Below, one piece after another: positions 34,143 through 42,862 of a stretch of DNA of 64,000 nt. Numbering within the stretch: position 1 is the first letter of the stretch; every line of letters begins with the position of its first letter. Position numbers and translations under genes: made by a program. The notes under the pieces were generated by a model. The model made no database searches, was not told where the DNA came from, and saw only the letters and a list, made by a program, of their open reading frames with translations. The DNA is from Arthrobacter humicola (lineage in GTDB: Bacteria > Actinomycetota > Actinomycetes > Actinomycetales > Micrococcaceae): assembly GCF_022803015.1 (NCBI RefSeq), contig NZ_JAFKON010000010.1:62001-126000 (forward strand), written 5' to 3'.

Positions 34143-34344
34143 CGCTCTGTCTTTCTTGGAGTACTTCTAGTCGGCCCCAATGGATTCAGGAACAGTAACG
34201 TCATATTTATTGGCCCGTCAAATCACCACGCCGCATGAGCGCGTGGCCCGTGCGGACGCCAAATGCCCGCACATTGCGGCCCGGGCGGCTGACCTGCAGA
34301 TCCACCCAGGCCCGGGTGGTCCCAGTGAGTCTAATCACCCGGCA

Positions 34345-35511
34345 TCACTGCGGGCAGGCCGAAAGATGCTCGTGCATGCAAACAATGCCGCCGTCGGGGG
34401 CGCGGGAGAAGATGATGGTCTCCCGTTCATCGCTCGTATCGCGGCCACCGTCCCGGTCAACCCGGACCGTCGTGGCCACGCGGTGTGAAAACACCGCGGT
34501 AGCCCCGAGGAGCTGGATATCCTGCTCGCTGCTCCGGCATTCGAGCACACGCCAGCCACCGGCGAGCCAGCTGTCCCACAGGGTGCGGTAGGCGGAGCGG
34601 GACCCAAGGCGCTGGGCTTCCGGATGGAAGATGAAGGTCGCCTCCGGGCTGAAGGCCGCAAAGTAGGCCTCGGTGTCCGTGGCGGCGAAGGCGGCGACCA
34701 GGCGGTCGGCTGCCTCCTGGACCTCTTCGCGGCTGAGGTCGCGGGGCGCTGCCGGCCGCAGCACCGCTGCCGGCAGCGGCCGGGCCACGGCCCGGATCGG
34801 GGCGCCGTCGGCCCCGGGGATACGGAGGGGAAAGAGGAAGAGCTCGACGTCGGATCCTGCGTCTGTGGCCCGCTGGACCTGCTCCAGTCCGGTGAGGTTT
34901 TCCACGATGATGCAGCCGTTCCCGGCCAGAATGTCGTGGGCGGGGAAACCGCCGCCGGCCGGGCCGCCGTCCTGGTTGCCCTGCTGGTCGCCGTGCGTGG
35001 CGCCGGGGGAGGTGGGATCCACGCTGAGGGCATCCAGGCCTACGGCGCGGTAGCCGCGGTCCACGATCAGTTGCGCCGCCGCAGCCTCCAGCCACGGGTG
35101 CTTGAGGTACTCCTCCGTTCCCCACGCCGCAGCGCAGCCGGTGTGCAGCAGGAGGATCTTCTCTGGACTGCCCGGATACCCGGGTTTCCCTGGCTCCCCG
35201 GCTGAGCCCGCCGGGGCGATTCCCGCCAAGTGCGCGGCGGTGATGGCGCCGCCGCGGGCCACGTCCCGGACGTCCACGATTTCGGCGACGCCGCCGAAAA
35301 GGGACAGCGGCAATTCGTCCAAAGCTGCCCAGCCGTTGCCCACATGCAGCGGTGCGTCGGCGTGGGTACCCGAATGGGAGCCCAGTCCGAGCGAGAGCAC
35401 GTTGGCGCCGTCGGCCTCCACGGTCAGTGCCGATGCGATCCGGACCTCCGGGTCGCCGGGATAGACAGGCATTCCCGTGCGCAGCGGGACGCTGAGATCG
35501 AACCACGTCAC
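34345..35511 (-). CDS. Cyclase-family metal hydrolase fused to an NTF2-like domain
   Basis: 388 residues from GTG 35511, which overlaps the permease stop by four bases (GTGA). Residues 1-265 are a cyclase/kynurenine-formamidase-like domain: WFDLSVPLRTGMPVYPGDP, the metal motif SHSGTHADAPLHVG, LLLHTGCAAAWGTEEYLKHP, YRAVGLDALSVDPTS and AHDILAGNGCIIVENLT. Residues 270-388 are an NTF2/SnoaL-like domain (EEVQEAADRLVAAFAATDTE, FIFHPEAQRLGSRSAYRTLW). Cyclase-family enzymes hydrolyse amide or lactam bonds (kynurenine formamidase, isatin hydrolase). Coupling to an NCS1 permease suggests a cyclic nitrogen compound as substrate. Collagen-like GEPGKPGYPGSPEK is an odd insertion at about residues 116-130. 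Confidence 0.82.
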   Translation of the reverse strand: MTWFDLSVPLRTGMPVYPGDPEVRIASALTVEADGANVLSLGLGSHSGTHADAPLHVGNGWAALDELPLSLFGGVAEIVDVRDVARGGAITAAHLAGIAPAGSAGEPGKPGYPGSPEKILLLHTGCAAAWGTEEYLKHPWLEAAAAQLIVDRGYRAVGLDALSVDPTSPGATHGDQQGNQDGGPAGGGFPAHDILAGNGCIIVENLTGLEQVQRATDAGSDVELFLFPLRIPGADGAPIRAVARPLPAAVLRPAAPRDLSREEVQEAADRLVAAFAATDTEAYFAAFSPEATFIFHPEAQRLGSRSAYRTLWDSWLAGGWRVLECRSSEQDIQLLGATAVFSHRVATTVRVDRDGGRDTSDERETIIFSRAPDGGIVCMHEHLSACPQ

Positions 35512-37169
35512 CGCTGGCCCACCAGTTCCGTGTCGAAGTCGCCGTGCAGGTCCGGCGCGGCTGCCTCCGCTGTTCCGGCGGCGACCGTGTTTCCAGCCGC
35601 ATCGATGACCGGCGGCACCGGGGTGTCCTTCGCGGGGATCCAGCGCGGCCCGGCGGCCGGGAACACTCCGCGCGGCTCCGGGAAGATCCACAGCAGCCCG
35701 AGGTAGAGGACGGCTGCAAGCCCCAGCGATGCCGGCAGACTGATGTCCACACCGCCGGCCAGGTTGCCCAGGGGCCCCTGGAACTGGCCGGGCATGTTCA
35801 CCATGCTCAACCCGGCGCCGGCGCTGACCAGCCAGGCCGCCATGCCGCGCAGGTTCCAGCCGTGGTTGAACCAGTACCGTCCGCCGGTCTGGCGCCGGTT
35901 GAACACCTGGAGGGCATCGGCGTCGTACCAGCCGCGGCGGGTGATGAAACCGATGATCATCACCACCATCCAGGGCGCGGTGCAGGTCACGATCAGGGTG
36001 GCGAACGTGGAAATGCTCTGGACGAGGTTGAAGGCGAAGCGGCCGGCGAAGATGAAGGCGATCGCCAGGACCCCGATGAACAGGGTGGCCTGGACCCGGT
36101 TGAACCTCGGGAAGACGCTGCTGAAGTCAAGGCCGGTCCCGTACAGCGAGGACGCCCCGGTGGACATGCCGCCGATCAGGGCGATGGCGCAGAGCGGGAT
36201 GAAGTACCAGGCGGGGGAGACCGCCAGCAGGCCGCCGACGTAGTTCGGCGCCGCCGGGTCCATGAATTCCGGCGCCTTGGTGGCGATGATGGACGCCGTG
36301 GCCAGGCCAAAGACGAACGGAATAAGGGTGGCCAGCTGGGCCAGCAGCGCCGCGCCCATGACCTTGCGCTTCGGGGTGGCGGTCGGGATGTAGCGCGCCC
36401 AGTCGCCCAGGAACGCGCCGAAGGAGATGGGGTTGGACATGACGATCAGGGCCGCGCCGATGAACGCCGGGATGAACCCTGCGACGCCGACGCCGTCGAA
36501 TCCGGTTCCGAAGGCACCCTCGAAGTTCAGGTTGAGGTCGCCCGCGAAGGCGATGAAGCCGACAACGAACAGCAGGGTGGCCGCGGTGACGGCAATCTTG
36601 TTCACCAGCAGCATGAACTTGAACCCGTAGACGCAGACCACCAGAACGAGTCCACCGAAGAGGCCGTAGGCGACGGCGAACGAGCCCATGTCCTGCGGCA
36701 GGCCGACCAGCCGGTTCAGCCCGCCGACCAGGGCATCGCCGGAGCTCCAGACCGAGATGGAGAAAAATGCCAGCGCGGTCAGCAGTGACAGGAATGACCC
36801 GACCACCCGGCCGTGCACGCCCAGGTGGGCGGAGGAGGACACCGCGTTGTTGGTTCCGTTCGTGGGGCCAAAGACGGCCATGGGCGCCAGCAGGAGGGCG
36901 CCGACAACCAGGCCCGTCACCGTCGCGGCGAGCCCCTGCCAGAACGACAGGCCGAACAGGATCGGAAATGCGCCCAGGAAGGCGGTGGCAAAGGTGTTGG
37001 CACCGCCGAACGAAACCCTGAACAAGTCAAAGGCGCTGGCATTGCGGTCCTTTTCGGGGATCCGCTCAATGCCGTAGGTCTCCACGTCCGTGACCTTGCC
37101 GCGGTTCCGCCCTGCGCCGGCGCCGTCAGGCTTTTCCTCGACCATGTCGTTCTCCATCCAGCTCATCAT
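35508..37169 (-). CDS. NCS1-family permease (purine/cytosine/allantoin/hydantoin type)
   Basis: 553 residues from ATG 37169 (TTAGGAA upstream). About twelve helices with NCS1 features: ASAFDLFRVSFGGANTFATA, SFWQGLAATVTGLVVGALLL, FGPTNGTNNAVSSSAHLGVHG and SNPISFGAFLGDWARYIP. It should import a heterocyclic nitrogen compound with Na+ or H+. The overlapping downstream cyclase-family hydrolase probably opens the imported ring. A Crp-like dyad (37221-37238) lies 52 bases upstream of the start, and a smaller palindrome CACAAGTTGTG (37198-37208) is closer still. Confidence 0.88.
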   Translation of the reverse strand: MMSWMENDMVEEKPDGAGAGRNRGKVTDVETYGIERIPEKDRNASAFDLFRVSFGGANTFATAFLGAFPILFGLSFWQGLAATVTGLVVGALLLAPMAVFGPTNGTNNAVSSSAHLGVHGRVVGSFLSLLTALAFFSISVWSSGDALVGGLNRLVGLPQDMGSFAVAYGLFGGLVLVVCVYGFKFMLLVNKIAVTAATLLFVVGFIAFAGDLNLNFEGAFGTGFDGVGVAGFIPAFIGAALIVMSNPISFGAFLGDWARYIPTATPKRKVMGAALLAQLATLIPFVFGLATASIIATKAPEFMDPAAPNYVGGLLAVSPAWYFIPLCAIALIGGMSTGASSLYGTGLDFSSVFPRFNRVQATLFIGVLAIAFIFAGRFAFNLVQSISTFATLIVTCTAPWMVVMIIGFITRRGWYDADALQVFNRRQTGGRYWFNHGWNLRGMAAWLVSAGAGLSMVNMPGQFQGPLGNLAGGVDISLPASLGLAAVLYLGLLWIFPEPRGVFPAAGPRWIPAKDTPVPPVIDAAGNTVAAGTAEAAAPDLHGDFDTELVGQR

Positions 37170-37197
37170 TGATTCCTAAGAGTTGCTTTATAAGCAT

Positions 37198-37238
37198 CAC
37201 AAGTTGTGTTGGAGGCTACACTGTGAAGCGGCTCACAG
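37198..37238 (-). promoter_or_regulatory. Crp/GlxR-like site and second dyad upstream of the NCS1 permease
   Basis: CTGTGA-AGCGGC-TCACAG (37221-37238) contains a perfect TGTGA-N6-TCACA, the consensus for Crp and its actinobacterial counterparts such as GlxR. CACAA-G-TTGTG (37198-37208) is a second perfect dyad. Both sit between the permease start and the divergent PAP2 gene. The sequence match is direct; binding is inferred. Confidence 0.6.
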
Positions 37239-37400
37239 CAAGGCCCTGCCCTGTCCGGCCGGCGGTTTACGCAACCGGCCGCCGGACCGGGACCCTGCCG
37301 CGGGAAGCCCGGGCGGCCGATGTGCCCGACGCCCGGTGAATAACAGGGATAATCTTCAACGGGGACCATCCACAACACGGCGCAAAGGCGGCACAGCGAC

Positions 37401-38183
37401 ATGGCACAGGCTCAAGCAGGCAAACCCCAGGGACGGTGGCGGACCTTCCACGAAAAGTTCGTCGTGGAGGAGCGCTTCATGAGCGTGACGGCGCGCCGGA
37501 ATCTCTACCGGACCGCCGTCGTCCTGATGATCGCGGGCGCCGTGCTGTTCGTGGTAATCCTCGCCGGAGTCCTGCAGCACGGCGGCATCTCGGCGGCGGA
37601 TGAGCCCGTGCGGACCTGGCTCCTGACCCTGCGCGCGGAACCCACCACCATCATCATGATCATCCTTGCGATCATCTTCGGCCCTATCGGCCTGCCAATC
37701 ATCGTCCTAATCGTGACGGTGGCCTGGGGCCTGCTCGCCAAGCACGCCTGGCGGCCGATGCTCCTGGCCGGCGCCATGCTGACCGGCGTCATTCTGGCGC
37801 AGGTCATCGGCCACATCGTCGAACGCCACCGGCCTCCGATCGACCTCATGCTCTTCGGCGCCGACTCCACGTTCTCGTTTCCGTCCGGCCACGTCCTTGG
37901 CGCGTGCGACTTCCTGCTGGTCACCACGTATCTGGTCTTTTCGCGCCGGAAGAACCCCATGTCCGCTGTCATCGCCTTCATCGTGGCGGGGATCGGCATC
38001 TTCTTCGCCGCCGTCAGCCGCCTCTACCTCGGCTACCACTGGATGACCGATGCCCTGGGCGCCTTCTCGATCTCGCTCGTGATCCTGGGCGGCGTCATTG
38101 CGCTGGACACCTGGCGGACGGCGCGGATTCCGGGCGAACAGGTCACCGGGACGCTCTCCACCGCCGACACCAGCCAGGACTGA
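37401..38183 (+). CDS. PAP2-family membrane phosphatase
   Basis: 260 residues with five to six helices. The acid phosphatase signature is split as usual: IVERHRPPID (motif 1), SFPSGHVLGA (motif 2, catalytic His) and SRLYLGYHWMTDALG (motif 3, His and Asp). The enzyme would dephosphorylate a lipid phosphate such as phosphatidate or undecaprenyl pyrophosphate at the outer face of the membrane. The start codon at 37401 is 12 bases from a weak AAAGG; a start at the in-frame ATG near 37479 (MSVTARRN) would also keep all helices. Its end is 6 bases from the convergent MerR gene. Confidence 0.88.
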   Translation: MAQAQAGKPQGRWRTFHEKFVVEERFMSVTARRNLYRTAVVLMIAGAVLFVVILAGVLQHGGISAADEPVRTWLLTLRAEPTTIIMIILAIIFGPIGLPIIVLIVTVAWGLLAKHAWRPMLLAGAMLTGVILAQVIGHIVERHRPPIDLMLFGADSTFSFPSGHVLGACDFLLVTTYLVFSRRKNPMSAVIAFIVAGIGIFFAAVSRLYLGYHWMTDALGAFSISLVILGGVIALDTWRTARIPGEQVTGTLSTADTSQD

Positions 38184-38189
38184 GCACCG

Positions 38190-38477
38190 TCAGCGGCTGC
38201 GCGCCCGCTTGAGTTCAGTCCGCAGCCGGGCGTTGGCGGCCTCGAGTTCCATCACCTTGGCCACGCCGGCCAGGTTAAGCCCCTCTGCCAGGAGTTGGCC
38301 GATCCGCCGCAGCACCACAAGGTCTGCGTCGCTGTATTGCCGGGTGCCACCCGCAGTGCGGTCCGGCGCGAGGAGCCCCCGGCGCTCGTAGAGCCGGATA
38401 TTCTGCTGCCCCGTGCCCACCAGCTGCGCCACCACCGAGATGGCGTACAGGCCTGAATTCGCGCCTCGGTCCGCCAT
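38190..38477 (-). CDS. MerR-family regulator, HspR-like
   Basis: 95 residues from ATG 38477 after GGGAGGAAG. A MerR winged helix covers residues 8-75: LYAISVVAQLVGTGQQNIRL, YERRGLLAPDRTAGGTRQYS, DADLVVLRRIGQLLAEGLNL. A short coiled coil follows (KVMELEAANARLRTELKRA). The first helix lacks the usual MerR Cys ligands, and VGTGQQNIRLYERRGLLAPDR resembles HspR, the heat-shock repressor that binds HAIR inverted repeats with a 7-base spacer. It is divergent from the hsp20-dnaJ-like pair, with a matching dyad between (38549-38567). Repression of that pair is the likely role. Confidence 0.85.
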   Translation of the reverse strand: MADRGANSGLYAISVVAQLVGTGQQNIRLYERRGLLAPDRTAGGTRQYSDADLVVLRRIGQLLAEGLNLAGVAKVMELEAANARLRTELKRARSR

Positions 38478-38548
38478 GGTCTTCCTCCCGTTCCGGAAAT
38501 TCCCTTGCATCAGTGTTTCACCGGTGCTATAAAAAATCTATACCCACT

Positions 38549-38567
38549 ACCACACAAAAATTGTGGT
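38549..38567. promoter_or_regulatory. Dyad operator between the HspR-like gene and hsp20
   Basis: ACCACA-N7-TGTGGT is a perfect 19-bp dyad with an AT-rich spacer, in the 136-base gap between the divergent genes. A second palindrome, CACCGGTG, is at 38519-38526. The length fits MerR-type operators and the 7-base spacer matches the HAIR arrangement, although the arm sequence differs from CTTGAGT. Confidence 0.6.
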
Positions 38568-38613
38568 GGGCTGTAGAAGGAATGCAGATCAAGTCTCGCT
38601 GAAGGAGTGGGAA

Positions 38614-39042
38614 ATGATGTTGATTCGGACGGACCCGTTCCGTGACTTCGACCGGCTTGCGCAGCAGGTGTTCGGGACGGTGGCACGCCCGGCGCCCATG
38701 CCCATGGACGCGTGGCAGGAAGACGGCGTATTCGTCGTCGCGTTCGATCTTCCGGGCGTCAATGTCGACTCGATCGGACTCGACATTGAGCGCAACGTCC
38801 TGACGGTCCGGGCGGAACGGCGGGACCCGGCGCGGCCCGACGTGGAACTGACGGTCTCGGAGCGCCCCCGTGGAGTGTTCAGCCGCCAGCTGATCCTCGG
38901 CGACACCCTGGACACGGAGGACGTCAAGGCAAACTACGCCGACGGCGTCCTGACGCTCCGCATCCCGGTGGCGGAGGCCGCCAAGCCGCGGAAGATTGAA
39001 GTCACCCGTTCGCAGGACAAGATGCAGGAGATCGGGAAGTAG
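38614..39042 (+). CDS. Hsp20 / alpha-crystallin small heat-shock protein
   Basis: 142 residues from ATG 38614, with AAGGAG 9 bases upstream. The alpha-crystallin domain covers about residues 35-130: PMDAWQEDGVFVVAFDLPGV, LDIERNVLTVRAERR, ERPRGVFSRQLILGDTLDTE and ANYADGVLTLRIPVAE. The latter holds the conserved A-x-x-x-x-G-V-L signature. It is a holdase chaperone that forms oligomers and keeps unfolding proteins soluble. The gene is followed by a J-domain protein, and the pair is controlled from the region containing the dyad at 38549. Confidence 0.93.
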   Translation: MMLIRTDPFRDFDRLAQQVFGTVARPAPMPMDAWQEDGVFVVAFDLPGVNVDSIGLDIERNVLTVRAERRDPARPDVELTVSERPRGVFSRQLILGDTLDTEDVKANYADGVLTLRIPVAEAAKPRKIEVTRSQDKMQEIGK

Positions 39043-39107
39043 CCCCCGGGCCGGCGCGGCGCCCGCAGCGTCGCTCCGGCTCCGGCTGCAGGCAACGGAG
39101 ACCGACC

Positions 39108-39473
39108 ATGGCCGGCAGGAACCCTGATCCCCGAGGCTACTACGCGCTATTGCACGTCTCGCCGGAGGCGGGCCGGCAGGAGATTGGCCGCGCCTTCCGG
39201 GCGCTGATGCGCCGGCACCATCCCGACGTCGGCCAGTCTGACCCCGACCCTCCCGATGTCGGCGCCATCCTGCACGCTTTCGCCGTGCTGCGGGACGCCA
39301 GGAGCCGGGCGGACTACGACGCCGGCGGCTGGCGTCCCGCCGTCGAGGACGACACCTTCCATCACCGGAACGACCATGCCGGCCAAGGCAGCCGCGACAT
39401 CCCGGTGCACATCATCCGGCGTCGGGATCCCCTTGTGCGCGTGCTCCCCGTCCGCTGGGAACCCGGGCCGTGA
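39108..39473 (+). CDS. J-domain (DnaJ-like) small protein
   Basis: 121 residues. The J-domain covers residues 8-75: RGYYALLHVSPEAGRQEIGR, AFRALMRRHHPDVGQSD with the essential HPD, and VLRDARSRADYDAGGW. The C-terminal 45 residues (IPVHIIRRRDPLVRVLPVRW) have no known domain; there is no zinc finger or substrate-binding region as in full DnaJ. It should stimulate a DnaK ATPase. It lies 65 bases after hsp20 on the same strand and is likely part of the same heat-shock unit. Confidence 0.88.
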   Translation: MAGRNPDPRGYYALLHVSPEAGRQEIGRAFRALMRRHHPDVGQSDPDPPDVGAILHAFAVLRDARSRADYDAGGWRPAVEDDTFHHRNDHAGQGSRDIPVHIIRRRDPLVRVLPVRWEPGP

Positions 39474-39490
39474 CCGGGAAACACTTGGGA

Positions 39491-40042
39491 TCAGTTGCTG
39501 GCGGCGGCATAGGCGTTCAGGCTCAGCGAGAACACGATCCAGGAGAGGTACGGCAGCATGAGCAGTCCCGCCGCCCGGCTGATCAGGCCGAACCGGACCA
39601 CCGTGACGGCGGCAGCCACCGTATGGACGGCGATGAGCAGCAGGGCCAGCCAGAGCGCGGCCCCGCCGGCCATGGGGTACATGCCGAAGAACAGGGGCGC
39701 CCAGGCGAGGTTGACGAGCAGCAGGATGGCGTAGACGGGCATGGCCCCCCGGCCGCGCCCGGAGCGAAGTCCTGTTCCCCGGCGCCAGACCAGCCACGCC
39801 GCCACTGCCATGGTCGTGTAGAGCACCGTCCAGACCGCTCCGAAGGCCCAGCCCGGCGGAGTCCAAGGAGCTTTCTCTGCCGCCGCGTACCAGCCGCCGG
39901 CGTTGCCGATAATGACCAGCGACGCCACGAAGGACACCCCATGGGAAACCGCCAGGAAGCAAAGGAGGGCTGCCGCCTGCCGGCCGGGGCTGGGCGGCGC
40001 CGGCGGCCGGCGGTTGACGCCCTGTTCAATTTTCACGTGCAC
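39491..40042 (-). CDS. TspO/MBR family membrane protein
   Basis: 183 residues from a GTG at 40042; an in-frame GTG two codons later is as likely, and no clear ribosome-binding site is seen. Five helices with the TspO signatures APWTPPGWAFGAVWTVLYTT, VNLAWAPLFFGMYPMAGG and GLLMLPYLSWIVFSLSLNAY. Bacterial TspO binds porphyrins and other tetrapyrroles and is linked to stress and photo-oxidative responses. It is convergent with the J-domain gene and divergent from the GH1 gene. Confidence 0.9.
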   Translation of the reverse strand: MHVKIEQGVNRRPPAPPSPGRQAAALLCFLAVSHGVSFVASLVIIGNAGGWYAAAEKAPWTPPGWAFGAVWTVLYTTMAVAAWLVWRRGTGLRSGRGRGAMPVYAILLLVNLAWAPLFFGMYPMAGGAALWLALLLIAVHTVAAAVTVVRFGLISRAAGLLMLPYLSWIVFSLSLNAYAAASN

Positions 40043-40159
40043 CGATCAACAGTGGCCGTTGGCATCGCGTCCGTCAAACGGCCAGGGTCGTGGCGCTCAC
40101 CCCCGGGGGAGCCTAAGATCAGTCAACCAACCACCGAAACTACATAGAGGTCCCCGTCG

Positions 40160-41677
40160 ATGAACGCTTCCGCCAAGGATCTGGCTTCCCTTCTTCCGCC
40201 CGGCTTCACCCTGGGTGTGGCGACCTCCGCCTTCCAGATCGAGGGTGCACTCGATGAAGACGGCCGCGGCCCTTCCGGATGGGATGTCTTCGCCGCGAAG
40301 CCGGGGTCGATCGTGGAGGACCAGAGCCCGGCCGTTTCCTGCGATCACTACCACCGGATGCCCGAGGACGTGGCTCTGATGAAGGAGCTGGGGATCGACT
40401 CGTACCGGTTTTCGCTGTCCTGGTCCAGGATCCAGCCCGGCGGGAGCGGACCCGCGAACCCTGCCGGGCTGGACTTCTACGACCGGCTGATCGACCTGTT
40501 GCTCGCCAACGGCATTTCCCCGATGGCCACGCTCTACCACTGGGACACCCCATTGCCCCTGGACGAGGCCGGCGGCTGGATGAACCGTGACACGGCCTAC
40601 CGGCTGGGGGACTTCGCCGCCATCGCCGCGTCTGCCTTCGGGGACCGCGTGAGGCGCTGGGTGACTGTCAACGAGCCCGCCACGGTCACCACCAACGGCT
40701 ACGCCCTGGGCATGCACGCGCCCGGGGAGGCCCTCATGCTCAAGGCCCTCCCCAGCGTGCACCACCAGCTGCTGGGCCACGGCCTGGCGCTCCAGGCGCT
40801 GCGTGCCGCCAAGGTGCCGGGCGACATCGGCATCACCAACGTCTACTCACCGATGGTCCCGGCCACCGCGAACCCGCTGGACAAGGTCAGTGCCGGACTC
40901 ATGGATGTGGCGCAAAACCGGCTCTACGCCGATCCGGTGCTGCTCGGCAAATACCCGGATGTTATCCGGGCCGCCACCTTCTTTTCGTCGTCCTTCAGCC
41001 CGTCCAGCGAAGACATGGAGCTGATTTCCCAGCCCCTGGATTTCTATGGCCTGAACTACTACATGCCCACCCTTGTCGGGGCGGGTCCGGGTGAGGGGGC
41101 CGTGCCGCCCGGAATGGCCGAGGCCATGGGGGACGACCTCAGCGGGACACCCGGTGCGCCCTTCCACATCGCGCAGTTCCCGGACACCGAGACCACGGCC
41201 TACGGCTGGCCGGTCAAGCCCGAATTCATATCCGTCGCCCTGGCCGAGATGGCCGACCGCTACCCGGATCTGCCCCCGGTCTTCATCACCGAGGGCGGGG
41301 CCAGTTTCGAGGACGTCGTGGTCCAGCCTGTCGGGACGGACCGCCGGATAATCCCGGACGAACGGCGCCTGCGTTACCTCGCAGACCACATCGGCACGGC
41401 CCTGGAAGCGACGCGTCCCGGCGGCGCCGCCGAGGCCATCGACCTTCGCGGCTACTATGTGTGGTCCTTCATGGACAACTTCGAGTGGTCCGCCGGCTAC
41501 AAGCAGCCGTTCGGTCTGGTGCACGTCGATTTCGATACCCAGGTCCGCACGCCGAAGGCCTCCTACTACTGGCTCCAGGAGGTCATTGCGGCCCGCAGCG
41601 CGGCGTCCGCCGGAGAGCCGGGCAGCGCCGCGCAGCCCGGCGGCGCCGGCAGGCAGGACGAAACCGCCGACGTCTGA
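40160..41677 (+). CDS. GH1 family beta-glucosidase
   Basis: 505 residues, no signal peptide, so cytoplasmic. GH1 landmarks: FTLGVATSAFQIEGALDEDG, RFSLSWSRIQPGG, ATLYHWDTPLPLDEAGGW, the acid/base TVNEPATV, FYGLNYYMPT and the nucleophile region VFITEGGASF, then YYVWSFMDNFEWSAGYKQPF. The nucleophile motif is usually I/V-T-E-N-G; here Asn is replaced by Gly while the Glu is kept. It should hydrolyse beta-glucosides such as cellobiose. The C-terminus is extended by about 30 low-complexity residues. Ribosome-binding site AGAGGTCC. Confidence 0.93.
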   Translation: MNASAKDLASLLPPGFTLGVATSAFQIEGALDEDGRGPSGWDVFAAKPGSIVEDQSPAVSCDHYHRMPEDVALMKELGIDSYRFSLSWSRIQPGGSGPANPAGLDFYDRLIDLLLANGISPMATLYHWDTPLPLDEAGGWMNRDTAYRLGDFAAIAASAFGDRVRRWVTVNEPATVTTNGYALGMHAPGEALMLKALPSVHHQLLGHGLALQALRAAKVPGDIGITNVYSPMVPATANPLDKVSAGLMDVAQNRLYADPVLLGKYPDVIRAATFFSSSFSPSSEDMELISQPLDFYGLNYYMPTLVGAGPGEGAVPPGMAEAMGDDLSGTPGAPFHIAQFPDTETTAYGWPVKPEFISVALAEMADRYPDLPPVFITEGGASFEDVVVQPVGTDRRIIPDERRLRYLADHIGTALEATRPGGAAEAIDLRGYYVWSFMDNFEWSAGYKQPFGLVHVDFDTQVRTPKASYYWLQEVIAARSAASAGEPGSAAQPGGAGRQDETADV

Positions 41678-41719
41678 GAGCCGCACCCGGCAGCCTGACG
41701 CCCCTCAAGCCGGGTCAAC

Positions 41720-42787
41720 CTAGAGCAGATCCAGGTCCTGCAGGCCCTTGGCGAGCCCCGCGCCGTCGGGCGAATAGAACCACGGGACGGAGGACTCCGA
41801 GTGGTCTCCGGTGTCGGAGTGGCCGCCGGCGAAGACGGCCTCGCTGGCCGAGAGCTGCCGGATGCCGATCGCGGCCACCTGGTCCGGGTGCTTCTGCGCG
41901 AAGCCGGAGTAAATCTCTTCATCGTGCTGGCCGTTGTCGCCGAACAGCAGCCAGCGCATGTTCGGGAACTCCTGGGCCAGCAGCTCAAGGTTCCGCCGTT
42001 TGTGTTCCTGGCCGCTGCGGAACCAGCGGTCGTGCGTCAGTCCCCAGTCCGTGAGCAGCAGCGCGCCGGAGGGATAGAGGTTCCGGGCAATAAAACGGGC
42101 CAGGGTGGGAGCTGCGTTCCACGGCCCCGTGGACAGGTAGATCACCGGCGCCTCCGGGTGCTCCACCTTGAGCCGATCCAGCAGGACGGCCATGCCGGGT
42201 GTCGCCATCCGTGCCCGTTCGTTCAGGACGAAGGTGTTCCACAGCGCCAGGAAGGGCCGGGGGAGGGCGGTGACCATGATGGTGTCGTCAATGTCCGAGA
42301 CGATGCCCAGCCTGGTGTCCGGCGAGATCACGAAAATCCTGGCCTCGACCGGTTCCGTTCCCTCGGCGCGCAGCACGGCCGTATGCCAGCCCGGGGTCAA
42401 CGCCACGTGAACCAGGGTGTCCACCAGGCCGCCGCGGTCCGCATGCACGCGGGTGGCGACGCCGCCGATCTGGATCTCCACCTCGGTGAACTGGACCGGG
42501 ACGCTCGTGAAGGCACGCCAGCCGCGGAAGTTCTGGTTGCCGTTCAGGGCCAGCCGCTCCGCCTTGCCGCCGGGCACCGGCCGGCTGGTGAGGACCACCC
42601 GGCCCAGTACCCTGACCCACTCGGTCGAGCCGTAGCCCTGATAGGCGACTGTCTGCGGGCTGAACTTCCAGCGCCGGGCCGTCTTGAGCCGGAACCCGTT
42701 GACGGTGTCCGACACCCAGTGGGCGAGCCGGAAGGCCCTGTTGCCGGACACGGGCAGCTGCTGCGCTGGTTGCGAGGCCAATTCCAT
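41720..42787 (-). CDS. App1-type (DUF2183) phosphatidate phosphatase domain protein
   Basis: 355 residues. The N-terminal half is a beta-rich domain (VLGRVVLTSRPVPGGKAERL, FTSVPVQFTEVEIQIGG). The C-terminal half is the App1 HAD-like domain with GIVSDIDDTIMVTALPRP (DxDDT nucleophile motif), APVIYLSTGPWNAAPTLARF, LLTDWGLTHDRWF and RWLLFGDNGQHDEEIYSGFA. Yeast App1 is a phosphatidate phosphatase; bacterial homologues have the catalytic residues but untested substrates. No signal peptide is seen. It is convergent with the GH1 gene. Confidence 0.85.
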   Translation of the reverse strand: MELASQPAQQLPVSGNRAFRLAHWVSDTVNGFRLKTARRWKFSPQTVAYQGYGSTEWVRVLGRVVLTSRPVPGGKAERLALNGNQNFRGWRAFTSVPVQFTEVEIQIGGVATRVHADRGGLVDTLVHVALTPGWHTAVLRAEGTEPVEARIFVISPDTRLGIVSDIDDTIMVTALPRPFLALWNTFVLNERARMATPGMAVLLDRLKVEHPEAPVIYLSTGPWNAAPTLARFIARNLYPSGALLLTDWGLTHDRWFRSGQEHKRRNLELLAQEFPNMRWLLFGDNGQHDEEIYSGFAQKHPDQVAAIGIRQLSASEAVFAGGHSDTGDHSESSVPWFYSPDGAGLAKGLQDLDLL

Positions 42788-42862
42788 GCCTCCACTCTCC
42801 CACAGTGCCGGGCTCCGGCCGTGCCGGCGGGGTCCCCGGACCCGGGCCCCCGCCGCGCCGGA

